A DNA stretch of 64,000 bases from Pectinophora gossypiella (taxonomy: Eukaryota; Arthropoda; Insecta; Lepidoptera; Gelechiidae). Below the pieces are notes generated by a model that was not told the DNA's origin, did not search any database, and worked only from the letters and a program-made list of their open reading frames with translations. A program made the translations under genes and the position numbers. Positions within the stretch are counted from its first letter, which is position 1, and each line of letters opens with the position of its first letter. This document shows positions 20,390-32,600 of this stretch, one piece after another. The stretch spans positions 434,001 through 498,000 of the forward strand of contig NW_026063250.1 in assembly GCF_024362695.1 (NCBI RefSeq). Reading direction: 5' to 3'.

Positions 20390-23300
20390 AAGAAATGACA
20401 AGAATGCTATTTAGCGTGACATGGCTCTCCAGATCCACTGGAAAACATAAAACAATATAAAACCTAAGTTTTAGTTTAGCTCATACACGATATTATGTTT
20501 TTTGAGGAACCGTCTCATGCGAAACAGTGTTCTATTGAAAAGTATTGTAAGAAGAAATGTAAAAAACACCATTTAGCGTGACATAGCTCTAACCAGATCC
20601 ACTGGAAAACATAAAACCATATAAAACCTAAGTTTTAGTTTAGCTCATACACGATATTATGTTTTTTGAGGAACCGTCTCATGCGAAACAGTGTTCTATT
20701 AAAAAGTATTGTAAGAAGAAATGTAAAAAACACCATTTAGCGTGACATAGCTCTAACCAGATCCACTGGAAAACATAAAACCATATAAAACCTAAGTTTT
20801 AGTTTAGCTCATACACGATATTATGTTTTTTGAGGAACCGTCTCATGCGAAACAGTGTTCCATTGAAAAGTATTGTAAGAAGAAATGTAAAAAACACCAT
20901 TTAGCGTGACATAGCTCTAACCAGATCCACTGGAAAACATAAAACCATGTAAAACCCTAAATTTTTGTTTAGCTCATACACGATATTATGTTTTTTGAGG
21001 AACCGTCTCATGCGAAACAGTGTTCTATTGGAAAGAATAGTAAAAAGAAATACAAAAAACACCATTTAGCGTGACATAGCTCTAACCAGATCCACTGGAA
21101 AACATAAAACCATGTAAAACCCTAAATTTTGTTTAGCTCATACACAATATTATGTTTTTTGAGGAACCGTCTCATGCGAAACAGTGTTCTATTAGAAAGA
21201 ATAGTAAAAAGAAATACAAAAAACACCATTTAGCGTGACATAGCTCTAACCAGATCCACTGGAAAACATAAAACCATGTAAAACCCTAAATTTTTGTTTA
21301 GCTCATACACGATATTATGTTTTTTGAGGAACCGTCTCATGCGAAACAGTGTTCTATTGGAAAGAATAGTAAAAAGAAATACAAAAAACACCATTTAGCG
21401 TGACATAGCTCTAACCAGATCCACTGGAAAACATAAAACCATGTAAAACCCTAAATTTTGTTTAGCTCATACACAATATTATGTTTTTTGAGGAACCGTC
21501 TCATGCGAAACAGTGTTCTATTAGAAAGAATAGTAAAAAGAAATACAAAAAACACCATTTAGCGTGACATAGCTCTAACCAGATCCACTGGAAAACATAA
21601 AACCATGTAAAACCCTAAATTTTGTTTAGCTCATACACAATATTATGTTTTTTGAGGAACCGTCTCATGCGAAACAGTGTTCTATTAGAAAGAATAGTAA
21701 AAAGAAATACAAAAAACACCATTTAGCGTGACATAGCTCTAACCAGATCCACTGGAAAACATAAAACCATGTAAAACCCTAAATTTTTGTTTAGCTCATA
21801 CACGATATTATGTTTTTTGAGGAACCGTCTCATGCGAAACAGTGTTCTATTGGAAAGAATAGTAAAAAGAAATACAAAAAACACCATTTAGCGTGACATA
21901 GCTCTAACCAGATCCACTGGAAAACATAAAACCATGTAAAACCCTAAATTTTGTTTAACTCATACACAATATTATGTTTTTTGAGGAACCGTCTCATGCG
22001 AAACAGTGTTCTATTAGAAAGAATAGTAAAAAGAAATACAAAAAACACCATTTAGCGTGACATAGCTCTAACCAGATCCACTGGAAAACATAAAACCATG
22101 TAAAACCCTAAATTTTTGTTTAGCTCATACACGATATTATGTTTTTTGAGGAACCGTCTCATGCGAAACAGTGTTCCATTGAAAAGTATTGTAAGAAGAA
22201 ATGTAAAAAACACCATTTAGCGTGACATAGCTCTAACCAGATCCACTGGAAAACATAAAACCATGTAAAACCCTAAATTTTTGTTTAGCTCATACACGAT
22301 ATTATGTTTTTTGAGGAACCGTCTCATGCGAAACAGTGTTCTATTGGAAAGAATAGTAAAAAGAAATACAAAAAACACCATTTAGCGTGACATAGCTCTA
22401 ACCAGATCCACTGGAAAACATAAAACCATGTAAAACCCTAAATTTTGTTTAGCTCATACACAATATTATGTTTTTTGAGGAACCGTCTCATGCGAAACAG
22501 TGTTCTATTAGAAAGAATAGTAAAAAGAAATACAAAAAACACCATTTAGCGTGACATAGCTCTAACCAGATCCACTGGAAAACATAAAACCATATAAAAC
22601 CTAAGTTTTAGTTTAGCTCATACACGATATTATGTTTTTTGAGGAACCGTCTCATGCGAAACAGTGTTCCATTGAAAAGTATTGTAAGAAGAAATGTAAA
22701 AAACACCATTTAGCGTGACATAGCTCTAACCAGATCCACTGGAAAACATAAAACCATGTAAAACCTAAGTTTTAGTTTAGCTCATACACGATATTATGTT
22801 TTTTGAGGAACCGTCTCATGCGAAACAGTGTTCTATTGGAAAGAATAGTAAAAAGAAATACAAAAAACACCATTTAGCGTGACATAGCTCTAACCAGATC
22901 CACTGGAAAACATAAAACCATGTAAAACCCTAAATTTTTGTTTAGCACATACACGATATTATGTTTTTTGAGGAACCGTCTCATGCGAAACAGTGTTCTA
23001 TTGGAAAGAATAGTAAAAAGAAATACAAAAAACACCATTTAGCGTGACATAGCTCTAACCAGATCCACTGGAAAACATAAAACCATGTAAAACCCTAAAT
23101 TTTTGTTTAGCCCATACACGATATTATGTTTTTTGAGGAACCGTCTCATGCTAAACAGTGTTCTATTGAAAAGAATAGTAAAAAGAAATACAAAAAACAC
23201 CATTTAGCGTGACATAGCTCTAACCAGATCCACTGGAAAACATAAAACCATGTAAAACCTAAGTTTTAGTTAGCTCATACACGATATTATGTTTTTTGAG

Positions 23301-23585
23301 GAACCGTCTCATGCGAAACAGTGTTCTATTGGAAAGAATAGTAAAAAGAAATACAAAAAACACCATTTAGCGTGACATAGCTCTAACCAGATCCACTGGA
23401 AAACATAAAACCATGTAAAACCCTAAATTTTTGTTTAGCTCATACACGATATTATGTTTTTTGAGGAACCGTCTCATGCGAAACAGTGTTCTATTGGAAA
23501 TAATAGTAAAAAGAAATACAAAAAACACCATTTAGCGTGACATAGCTCTAACCAGATCCACTGGAAAACATAAAACCATATAATC
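20390..23585. repeat. 163 bp satellite, about 19-20 units
   Basis: Unit contains 'ttagcgtgacatagctct', 'ccagatccactggaaaac', 'gctcatacacgatattatg' and 'gaggaaccgtctcatgcg'. The first unit (20390-20560) is the most diverged. At least three subtypes occur: 'aagttttagtttagctc' with 'attgaaaagtattgtaag'; 'aaatttttgtttagctc' with cacgatatt and 'attggaaagaatag'; and 'aaattttgtttagctc' with cacaatatt and 'attagaaagaatag'. The last two alternate over much of 21030-22180, a partial two-unit higher-order pattern. No ORF of note on either strand. Confidence 0.9.
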
Positions 23586-23631
23586 TTTAAGTTTTTATTC
23601 TGCACTTACTATGTATATTATATTATCATTG

Positions 23632-25129
23632 TATATTCATGGTAAGTTGGATTTACTGTAGGTGTATGCAAATTAATAACAAGCATAGTTGTTTGTTATT
23701 TGCGTCATTATAAGTAAATAAATAAATAACGAATGTAGACTTAAAAAAATAAACGTAGGTAGTATGTTGGTTTATGACTGTACACATATGAATTAAACTA
23801 TATGCAGTTACTTTCATTTCTAATAACATTTGGTGTATTTGGTAACATTTAAAACTAAACAATTTTACCAGAATTTATAAAATATGACTCGCTTTCTATT
23901 TTTTTAACTAAAGGTGTTTTCTTTTACCTTTCAATTTTCAAGTATTTTTTTTTGTTTTAGCCATATTTGATTTGAAAATTTGAATATCAAAGTTTCACGT
24001 TGTTAGGTAGTGCTTTCTTCTCCAATTATTGTTTTTCCAAGTAGTAGGTATTTTCTAGCAATTTCACTTTATTTAGCCTGTATACATGTATTAATTACTT
24101 TATGTATGGTTTTTGTATCGATGAGTGATCATTCTTCTGTCAATACTGGTGAGACCCGCTTGTGGGAGGCCAGAAATTAACATGATCAAATTTGTTTTTG
24201 AATTTGCTTAGAATGGTATAGAACATTCATTGTTGTTGTTCATAGGCTTAATTATTTTTACATACACCATTAAAGGTAAAGCATGGTCGTACTTAATATC
24301 CTCCTGCGGCTTAGATTTTCAAACACAATAGCGAAACAATGGGATTTGGTTTAAGGACTTTTTTCATGTTTAGCCCATGTGACAGTCGTCATATTTACCC
24401 ATGTTTATGAATGAAATTGTTCGTCACTGCCGGATACAGGTAATTATTGACCTATTTTATTCCACAACACAATAAATAATGTTCTAAATAACACTTTTCA
24501 TTTATATATTTGTAGCCACAAATCTGTGCAATTGATGAAGCGTCTTTGCTGACACAATGACGATGACGATTCATACACCATTGAATGCTAATGTATAATA
24601 TTTTACTGTACTGATTCAACGTACCATAACACATATTCTTTATTCTGTCCGTTCCATTACATGACACACGAGTTTTACTATGTAGCGTTTATGTGTACTC
24701 ATTAATCGATTTCCAGCTTGGCATTTGTTTAAGTTTTTGAATATTTCTTCGAGCAGACATTTGTAGTAATGTTATTTCTTAAATTTTCCTTGATGACGAG
24801 TAAACAGGCATCCGGGTAGTTTCCTTTCTTCCTTATATTTATTATTTAAGGCGTATATTTTCTTGTTTATTTACTTAATTCTAACTTAAGTTACTAATAT
24901 ACGCTAGTATAAAATATTCTTTAGTACAATTTTAATGGAACTTATATTTTTTACAAATCAATATAATTTGCAAATGTTAAATACATTAAAATGTATACAC
25001 TACACATTACACAAATTTAATCGGTTATAAAAACTTATTTTTCATTGTACATTTATTTTCCTGAATTAATGAATGAAAATATCAAGTCGTTTGTGTTATA
25101 AAATAGCTAATCCAACTTACCATGAATAT
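23632..25129. repeat. 1.5 kb segment bounded by 21 bp inverted repeats
   Basis: 'atattcatggtaagttggatt' on the left (from about 23632) is matched by its exact inverse ending at about 25129. No clear target duplication beyond AT-rich flanks. The interior is AT-rich with no credible ORF (69- and 71-codon minus-strand frames are low complexity or chance). It could be a non-autonomous TIR transposon or two inverted copies of a short repeat. Confidence 0.45.
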
Positions 25130-25393
25130 CGTATTTTTTTTTATTATTTTAGTAAATATATTTTGCTTACTGCTTAGTGAATGATAAAAAAATAAGTGAC
25201 TAAAATGACAAAGATTAATTTTACTTAATATAAGTTAGGTATTGGGTAAAATGCTTTTGAATGATGATTTGTTTAAATATACTCGTAGAAGTATAATTAC
25301 TGCATAACTTATTGCTTTAAGTTGAGAAAATAGCACTTAGGAGAAAAATGTATCAATAAACATCATTGGTGTCTTCATCGAAATATTTTAGTA
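25130..25393. other. AT-rich spacer
   Basis: Nothing recognised between the inverted-repeat segment and the Helitron 3' end. Confidence 0.4.
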
Positions 25394-25574
25394 CTAGCTT
25401 TTGCCCGCGACTTCGTCCGCGTGGCGTGTTATATAAGAGAGAGATCTTTGTGTGTGTGGGAGTGCATACTTATGCAGTTTAGATTTTTTCATACAATTTT
25501 TTTCCCAATAACTCCCATTTTTCGAAATACAGCCAAAAATAAACTTTATATTTACTAAGGTATGCATGCATGCT

Positions 25575-25770
25575 AGATTGAATCAATTGATTGAATTGAT
25601 TTTTTTTTTAATTGATTGTTCATTGAGTTTTAATTTTAATACACACTTCCTCTCTTCCCTTCAACGTTGCTGTGCCCTACAGGGTCCATGTTTTAGTTCC
25701 TATGCCTATGTAACACCCCATTGTACTACATGGAATGCAATAAATAATTTAATTGAATTGAATTGAAAAC
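25575..25770 (+). repeat. Nested insertion in the Helitron 3' region
   Basis: A segment unlike the 135 bp repeat, running from (ttgaa/ttgat)-rich DNA through 'ctacagggtccatgtttta' and 'tactacatggaatgcaata' to a (aattg)n tail. The simple-sequence ends suggest a 5'-truncated retroposon 3' end with a pentanucleotide target or tail duplication. Confidence 0.35.
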
Positions 25771-25789
25771 ATCTATCTTACGCGGTTTC

Positions 25790-28015
25790 GATTTTTTCAT
25801 ACAAAGGTTTTTTCCGCTAACTCCCGTTTCCGTGGGAATTTTGCAATATCCTGTTGCAACTAAGCTTTAAGTTAACTAAGGTACCTGCATGCCAAATTTC
25901 AAGCGTCTAACTTAAGCGGTTTAGATTTTTCATACAAAAGGATTTTCCCGCTAATTTCCGTTCCCGTGGGAATTCCGGGAATTCCTTTCTTAGTGCACCT
26001 CTACGGTACCTAAGCTATGTCCCTTCCAAATTTCAAATGCCTACGTTTAGCCGTTCAGGCTATGCGTTGATATGTCAGTCACTGAGTCAGTCAGTTTCTC
26101 CTTTTATTTAGATTTGATTTTTTCATACAAATGTTTTTTCCCGCTAACTACCGTTCCCGTGGGAATTTTGTAATATCCTGTTGCAACTAAGCTTTAAGTT
26201 TACTAAAGTACCTGCATGCCAAATTTCAAACGTCTAACTTCAGTGGTTTAGATTTTTCATACAAAAGGATTTTCCCGCTAATTCCCGTTCCCGTGGGAAT
26301 TTCGGGAATTCCTTTCTTAGTGCACCTCTACGGTATCTAAGGTATCTGCGAGCCAAATTTCAAACATCTAACTTGAATGGTTTAGATTTTTCATACAAAA
26401 GGATTTTCCCGTTAATTCCCGTTCCCGTGGGAATTTCGGGAATTCCTTTCTTAGTGCACCTCCACGGTACCTAAGGTACCTGCATTACAAATTTCAAACG
26501 TCTAACTTGAGTGGTTTAGATTTTTCATACAAAATGATTTTCCCACTAATTCCCGTTCCCGTGGGAATTTCGGAAATTCCTTTCTTAGTGCACCTCTACG
26601 GTATCTAAGGTACCTGCGAGCCAAATTTCAAACATCTAACTTGAATGGTTTAGATTTTTCATACAAAAGGATTTTCCCGCTAATTCCCGTTCCCGTGGGA
26701 ATTTCGGAAATTCCTTTCTTAGTACACCTCTACGGTATCTAAGGTACCTGCATGACAAATTTCAAACATGTAACTTGAATGGTTTAGATTTTTCATACAA
26801 AAGGATTTTCCCGCTAATTTCCGTTCCCGTGAGAATTTTGGGAATTCCTTTCTTAGTGCACCTCTACGGTACCTATGGTACCTGCATGCCAAATTTCAAA
26901 CGTCTAACTTGAGTGGTTTAGATTTTTCATACAAAAGGATTTTCCCGCTTATTCCCGTTCTCGTGGGAATTTCGGGAATTCCTTTCTTAGTGTACCTCTA
27001 CGGTACCTAAGGTACCTGCGAGCCAAATTTCAAATATCTAACTTGAATGGTTTAGATTTTCATACAAAAGGATTTTCCCGTTAATTCCCGTTCCCGTGGG
27101 AATTTCGGGAATTCCTTTCTTAATGCACCTCTACGGTACCTAAGGTACCTGCATGACAAAATTTCAAACGTCTAACTTGAGTGGTTTAGATTTTTCATAC
27201 AAAAGGATTTTCCCGCTTATTCCCGTTCTCGTGGGAATTTCGGGAATTCCTTTCTTAGTGCACCTCTACGGTACCTATGGTACCTGCATGCCAAATTTCA
27301 AACGTCTAACTTGAGTGGTTTAGATTTTTCATACAAAAGGATTTTCCCGCTTATTCCCGTTCTCGTGGGAATTTCGGGAATTCCTTTCTTAGTGTACCTC
27401 TACGGTACCTAAGGTACCTGCGAGCCAAATTTCAAATATCTAACTTGAATGGTTTAGATTTTCATACAAAAGGATTTTCCCGTTAATTCCCGTTCCCGTG
27501 GGAATTTCGGGAATTCCTTTCTTAATGCACCTCTACGGTACCTAAGGTACCTGCATGACAAAATTTCAAACGTCTAACTTGAGTGGTTTAGATTTTTCAT
27601 ACAAAAGGATTTTCCCGCTTATTCCCGTTCTCGTGGGAATTTCGGGAATTCCTTTCTTAGTGTACCTCTACGGTACCTAAGGTATCTGCATGCCAAATTT
27701 CAAACGTCTAACTTGAGTGGTTTAGATTTTTCATACAAAAGGATTTTTCCGCTAATTCCCGTTCTCGTGGGAATTTCGGGAATTCCTTTCTTAGTACACC
27801 TCTACGGTATCTAAGATACCTGCATGCCAAATTTCAAACGTCTAACTTGAGTGGTTTAGATTTTTCATATAAAAGGATTTTCCCGCTAATTCCCGTTCCC
27901 GTAAGAATTTCGGGAATTCCTTTCTTAGTGTGCCTCTACGGTATCTAAGGTACCTGCATGCCAAATTTCAAACGTCTAACTTGAGTGGTTTAGATTTTTC
28001 ATACAAAAGGATTTC
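25790..28015 (-). repeat. 135 bp central tandem repeats of the Helitron, about 16 units
   Basis: Unit contains 'ggtttagatttttcataca', 'ggattttcccgctaattcc', 'cgttcccgtgggaatttcg' and 'cctctacggtacctaaggt'. Spacing of 'cctttcttagtg' is about 130-137 bp. A block of about 270 bp near 26930-27260 recurs at 27340-27660 with the same private variants ('cgctt attcccgttctcg', 'gacaaaatttc'), showing recent duplication of two-unit blocks. Confidence 0.85.
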
Positions 28016-28146
28016 CCTTCACTACTCTGCTCCTATTGATTGTAGCGTGATGAAAAGTATACTATAACCTGTCCAGGAGTGTGAAGAATAATTGTACCAA
28101 GTTTCATTAAAATCCGTCCAGTAGTTTTTGTTTCTATAAGGAACAT

Positions 28147-28195
<49 letters not shown>

Positions 28196-28314
28196 AATTT
28201 TACTGATTGCATTTTTGGCATCAGTATCGACCACTTATCACCCCCTGATAGTTATTTTGAAAAAATATTTAATGTACAGAATTGACCTCTCTACAGATTT
28301 ATTATAAGTATAGA

Positions 28315-28514
28315 TTAATTTATTGTTTATATACGCACTTAAATTTGGTAACAAAATCATTTGTATAGCGTTAGCGTTATAAAGTAAAAAATGAACATCA
28401 ATAAATCATACGTTTGCTTACAAAAAACAAACAGTTTTAGCGCTTAAACACTGAAACAGAATTCTTTTCAAATAACTTCGAACAATTACCACTTTAATAC
28501 ACCTAAACTAAACA
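28315..28514. other. AT-rich spacer
   Basis: No recognised feature. Confidence 0.35.
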
Positions 28515-28983
28515 TTGTCCATGTACAGCGAGATCCTGAATACTGATTACAGTTTCCGTACTCCCTCCTTTCCAGTCCTAAGCGACATTCAAACCTTCGC
28601 TGACACGATCATTCCACAGGATACGTCCATCCCTTGTATCCCAGATCGCAAGAATCGGCTAGCACGGCATAGCAGCTTGACAGCTAAAACTCACGCAACC
28701 ATTGTTGATCGACCTACAAAATCCACCGAAAATGCCTACGACGATGGGAACGACACCGACAGTTCTACTCCGGATCATTCCAACCTGCGACATTCATCCA
28801 TATGACAGCTTACTTGATCTGAGTGGAACTCAGCTAAAGCAATCGAGTGATACCTGCCTCCATCTTCCAGCCAGCTCCACTTCACTCTCATGCACCGGTT
28901 GCACCTACAGCCAAGTGTTCATCCTGCCAGTTCACTTCACGCCCGTTCTCTCGTCCCCTAAAGATGAGCCTCCACAGCGTTAA
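28515..28983 (+). other. Two overlapping plus-strand ORFs, unknown
   Basis: 96 codons (28515-28805) and 93 codons (28702-28983) in different frames, in a stretch with more balanced base composition than its surroundings. Both products are rich in Ser, Thr and Pro and have no recognised domain; the second has a single Cys-x2-Cys. They could be one frame-shifted ORF, such as the remnant of a retroelement gag, or a captured exon. They lie downstream (minus sense) of the Helitron helicase C-terminus. Confidence 0.2.
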
Positions 28984-29304
28984 CGGCTGGGAAGGGCATG
29001 CACATATTGCCAATTGATTAACACACATTTTAATTCAGTGATTGTGACTAATAAAATGGTAAACCTAGCTTTGAAATTCAATGTAACCATCATCAAATCG
29101 AGTGCAAGCTTGTTAAAGTCAGTTCTATCGTTTAATTATACGAAAAGAAGAAAAAAACAAGATAGAATGAATATAAATAATAATAAATAATTCGCAATAT
29201 ACGATAATTTCAACACATGATTTAACCGATCTAAAAAAACCCAATAAGCTTAATAACAGAGATGAACTGTTCAGTCTTTTCAAGAAGTGCCACCCTAAAT
29301 AAAG

Positions 29305-29682
29305 TTACGTTAAACTTAAAAGTTCTGATATGATAACATTATTCGAGAAAGGTTGGTTATTTTCGATTCGGTGCCTGGGTAGTAGTACTTTTATGTCACG
29401 TCTTTCGCGAACGCGACCTAAAGCTACATACAGTTGACCGTGACTAAACATATCAGATCTAAGATCGACCCCAACGCGACTAATCGTTTGACCCTGGCTC
29501 TTGTGAATAGTCATTGCATAACATACCTGCAATGGAAATTGACGGCGACACATCTCGTAAGGGCTGTTATGTTCTATAGGCGCTTTAAAAAGAATTCGAG
29601 GGATCAAATAATCTCCTAGTTCACCTTGTTTCCGAACTTTAATAATATATGGAGATGTTTCAACAACTATTAACAACAGAAC
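29305..29682 (-). pseudogene. Helitron Rep-helicase, C-terminal piece (after non-LTR insertion)
   Basis: The frame carries AMTIHKSQGQTISRVGVDL (helicase motif VI region) and FSHGQLYVALGRV, the conserved end of Pif1-type Helitron helicases, then a stop at 29305. Its first residues (LLLIVVE, ETSPYI) follow directly in register from NGTKV at the end of the upstream piece (33001). The two together would make one helicase domain of normal order. The insertion at 29683-32992 separates them, so the intact protein cannot be made from this copy. Confidence 0.85.
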
Positions 29683-32600
29683 CTGTCATCATAGTAATAT
29701 TATTTATTTAGATTTGAATAAGTTTATTCAAAATTGTATAATAACGACAGATAGAATATATCTATCTAAGTACTTTAAAAAAATTATATGTTCGGTACTA
29801 CTTTTTTATATTAAAGAGACATCTGCCAGACCAGGCAGTAAACTTATTGACTGTACTGTCTTCTACAGTACAAAATCTTTTATTGACGGTAGTCAGCCAT
29901 GTACCACGAATGGTACTTCATCTTTAAACTAGACAATAAGACAAAAGAGAAGCTTGGAATATTAAAACTAGTTCACCAAAATATTCAAGGCTTCTCTGGC
30001 AAAGAATTAGACGTAGAATTATTTTTAGAGACATTTTTTATTGACATTTTATGTATTACTGAGCACTGGTTGAAGGATTATGAATTGTTATTCGGTTTTA
30101 AAAATTATCATTTCGCTAGCGCTTTCTGTCGAAAGATCAAAATACGCGGTGGCTCCCTTATTTTTATCAGAAATAGTTTAAAATATAAAGAACGCAAAGA
30201 TATTACTGGACTTTCGATAGAGGGCACTATGGAGATTTCATGTATAGAAACAGAGAAACATATTGTTGTGGCCGTATACAGACCCCCATACAGTGCTAAC
30301 TTCACAGTTTTTGAATCAGTGATGGAAAATGTACTGAAGGTCATATCTAAAAGTAATAAAGCCATTATAGTGTGTGGAGATTTTAACGTTGATTTATATG
30401 AAGTAGATTCAATTACAACTAGATTTCTAAGTTTGTTTACATCATTTAACCTTGTTAATATATTTATGGAGCCAACTAGAATTACAGAAACAACTGCCTC
30501 ATGTTTAGATAACGTTTTTTGCAATTGTGACTTCCAAGATAACAGTATGCTTAACTGTTTTAAGTCAGATCACAGTGGGCAGCTGGTCAGTTTCCCAGTA
30601 CTTAAAAATGTTCAGAAAATTAAATTTCGTACACGACCCATCACTGATACTCGGATAGATAAATATCGAAATAGTCTTATTAGTAACTTACCTTGTCCAA
30701 ACTTTGATACAGACAATCCAGACGATTTTTACAGGGATTTCTTTACTATAATCCATAAAGAATTTGAAAATAATTTTCCTCAAAAGGTAGTTACCAACAG
30801 TCAATCATTCAAGTTCAGTGACTGGGCTACCGTAGGCATTCGCAAAAGTAGAAATACTCTTTATTCTTTATATGAGGAAAAAACGTATACACACACTGAT
30901 AGTTTTAAAAGCTACGTCAAAAATTATTCTAAAATATTTCGAAGAGTGTGTTATACAGCCAAACAGATGCATATTAGTAGTAAAATAAAGACCGCGGATA
31001 ATAAAATAAAGGCAGTTTGGCAAGTAATAAATAGTGAAACAAAGGCTTCGAAACCGCGTGAATTAGAATACAATATAGAATCGGGCACTGGGTTAGTTAA
31101 ACAAGATAAAGATGTAGCTGAAGTTTTTGATAAATTCTTTACGAACATCCCTGTAAAAACTACAGAATCTCTCAGGTCCTCTCCTGTTCAAGCTGATATA
31201 TTGTTGAAAAGTAATGTTACTGCTTGCACTGAATTATTTGATTTTAAACGCGTTGATCCGAGTAGTATTGTTAAAGTATTCAAACAGCTGAAACTTAAAA
31301 CCTCGAAAGATTTATGGGGATTGTCTGTCAAATTGATGAGCTCTGTTATTGATATCTTAGCACCATATCTAGCATACATTTTTAATATGAGTGTTGAAAA
31401 TGGCACTTTTCCAAATTTAATGAAAATCAGTAAAGTTATACCTCTTTTTAAATCGGGCACAAAATCAGACCCCACCAATTATAGACCGGTTTCTATTCTA
31501 CCAGTACTTAGTAAAATTTTCGAGAAAATTATTCTCGACCAACTGCTATGTCATTTTAATTTAAATAACTTACTTCACAGCCAGCAGTTTGGTTTTACTA
31601 AGGGTCGGTCTACAACAGACGCGAGTGTCACATTTGTTCGACACATTTTCGATGCTTGGGAGGAGTCGCAGAATGCCGTAGGAGTATTCTGTGACTTGTC
31701 TAAGGCGTTCGACTGCGTGGATCACGAGACCTTGCTTTTGAAATTGAGGCACTATGGACTAAATAATGGAGCTCTCAGTTTGTTAAATTCATATCTAGGT
31801 GATAGGATACAAAAGGTACAAATCAATAGTACAACTTCTTCGGGCTCTCATGTTCAAATGGGAGTTCCTCAAGGATCCATTTTGGGGCCGTTTCTTTTTT
31901 TAGTGTACATAAATGATTTACCTTATGTAGTACAGAACCAAGCTGACATTGTACTGTTCGCGGATGACACTTCTCTTATATTTAAAATCGATAGAAAGTT
32001 AGAGGAACTTGACGAAGCAAACAGCGCTGTGTCGCAGGTTCTGAGCTGGTTTACAGTAAATAACCTAGTTCTAAATGCTAAGAAAACGAAGTGTATTAAA
32101 TTTGCTCTACCAAACGTAAAGAAAGTAAATAATAACATTAAAATTAACGACGAGAATTTAGATTTTGTTGAACACACCGTTTTCTTAGGAATTACTGTAG
32201 ATTCAAAACTTCAATGGGGCCCACATATTGTATCACTAGCGGGCAAGCTAAGTTCAGCAGCATATGCCGTCAGAAGAATCCGACAACTCACAGATGTACC
32301 CACTGCTAGACTTGTCTACTTCAGCTACTTCCACAGCGTAATGTCTTACGGTATTTTATTGTGGGGTCGAGCCGCTGATGTAGAAACTATTTTCATCATT
32401 CAAAAAAGGGCAGTTCGCGCTATTTATAATCTGCGTTGTCGGGACTCTTTAAGGGAGCTGTTTAAAGAAATAAATATACTGACGGTCGCAAGTCAATATA
32501 TTTATGAAAACATTATGTATGTGCGTAAGAATGTATCTCTCCTTCCGAGAAACTGTGAAAGGCATACTTACAATACAAGGAATAAAAATAAAATTGTTGT

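Larger units (their letters stand above)
25394..28314 (-). mobile_element. Non-autonomous Helitron with canonical ends and central tandem repeats
   Basis: On the minus strand it starts A|TCTATACTTATAATAAATC (28314 downwards), a canonical Helitron 5' end. It finishes with a short hairpin around GACgaaGTC (bulged, extended by CGC/GCG), 'ggcaaaag' and CTAG|T at 25394. Insertion is between A and T as the superfamily requires. Inside are a GACA microsatellite (28146-28193 on the plus strand; GTCT in element sense) and about 16 units of a 135 bp repeat. The head sequence 'gcttttgcccgcgacttcg' is one I know as common in arthropod genomes. No protein of its own. Confidence 0.8.

Noticed and set aside
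20390..23585. CRISPR-like array
   Set aside because: Whole 163 bp units repeat without unique spacers of uniform size; eukaryotic satellite.
28315..29304. 3' terminus of the autonomous Helitron
   Set aside because: No hairpin plus CTRR followed by T could be found downstream of the helicase stop; the end may be deleted or replaced by the 25394-28314 element.
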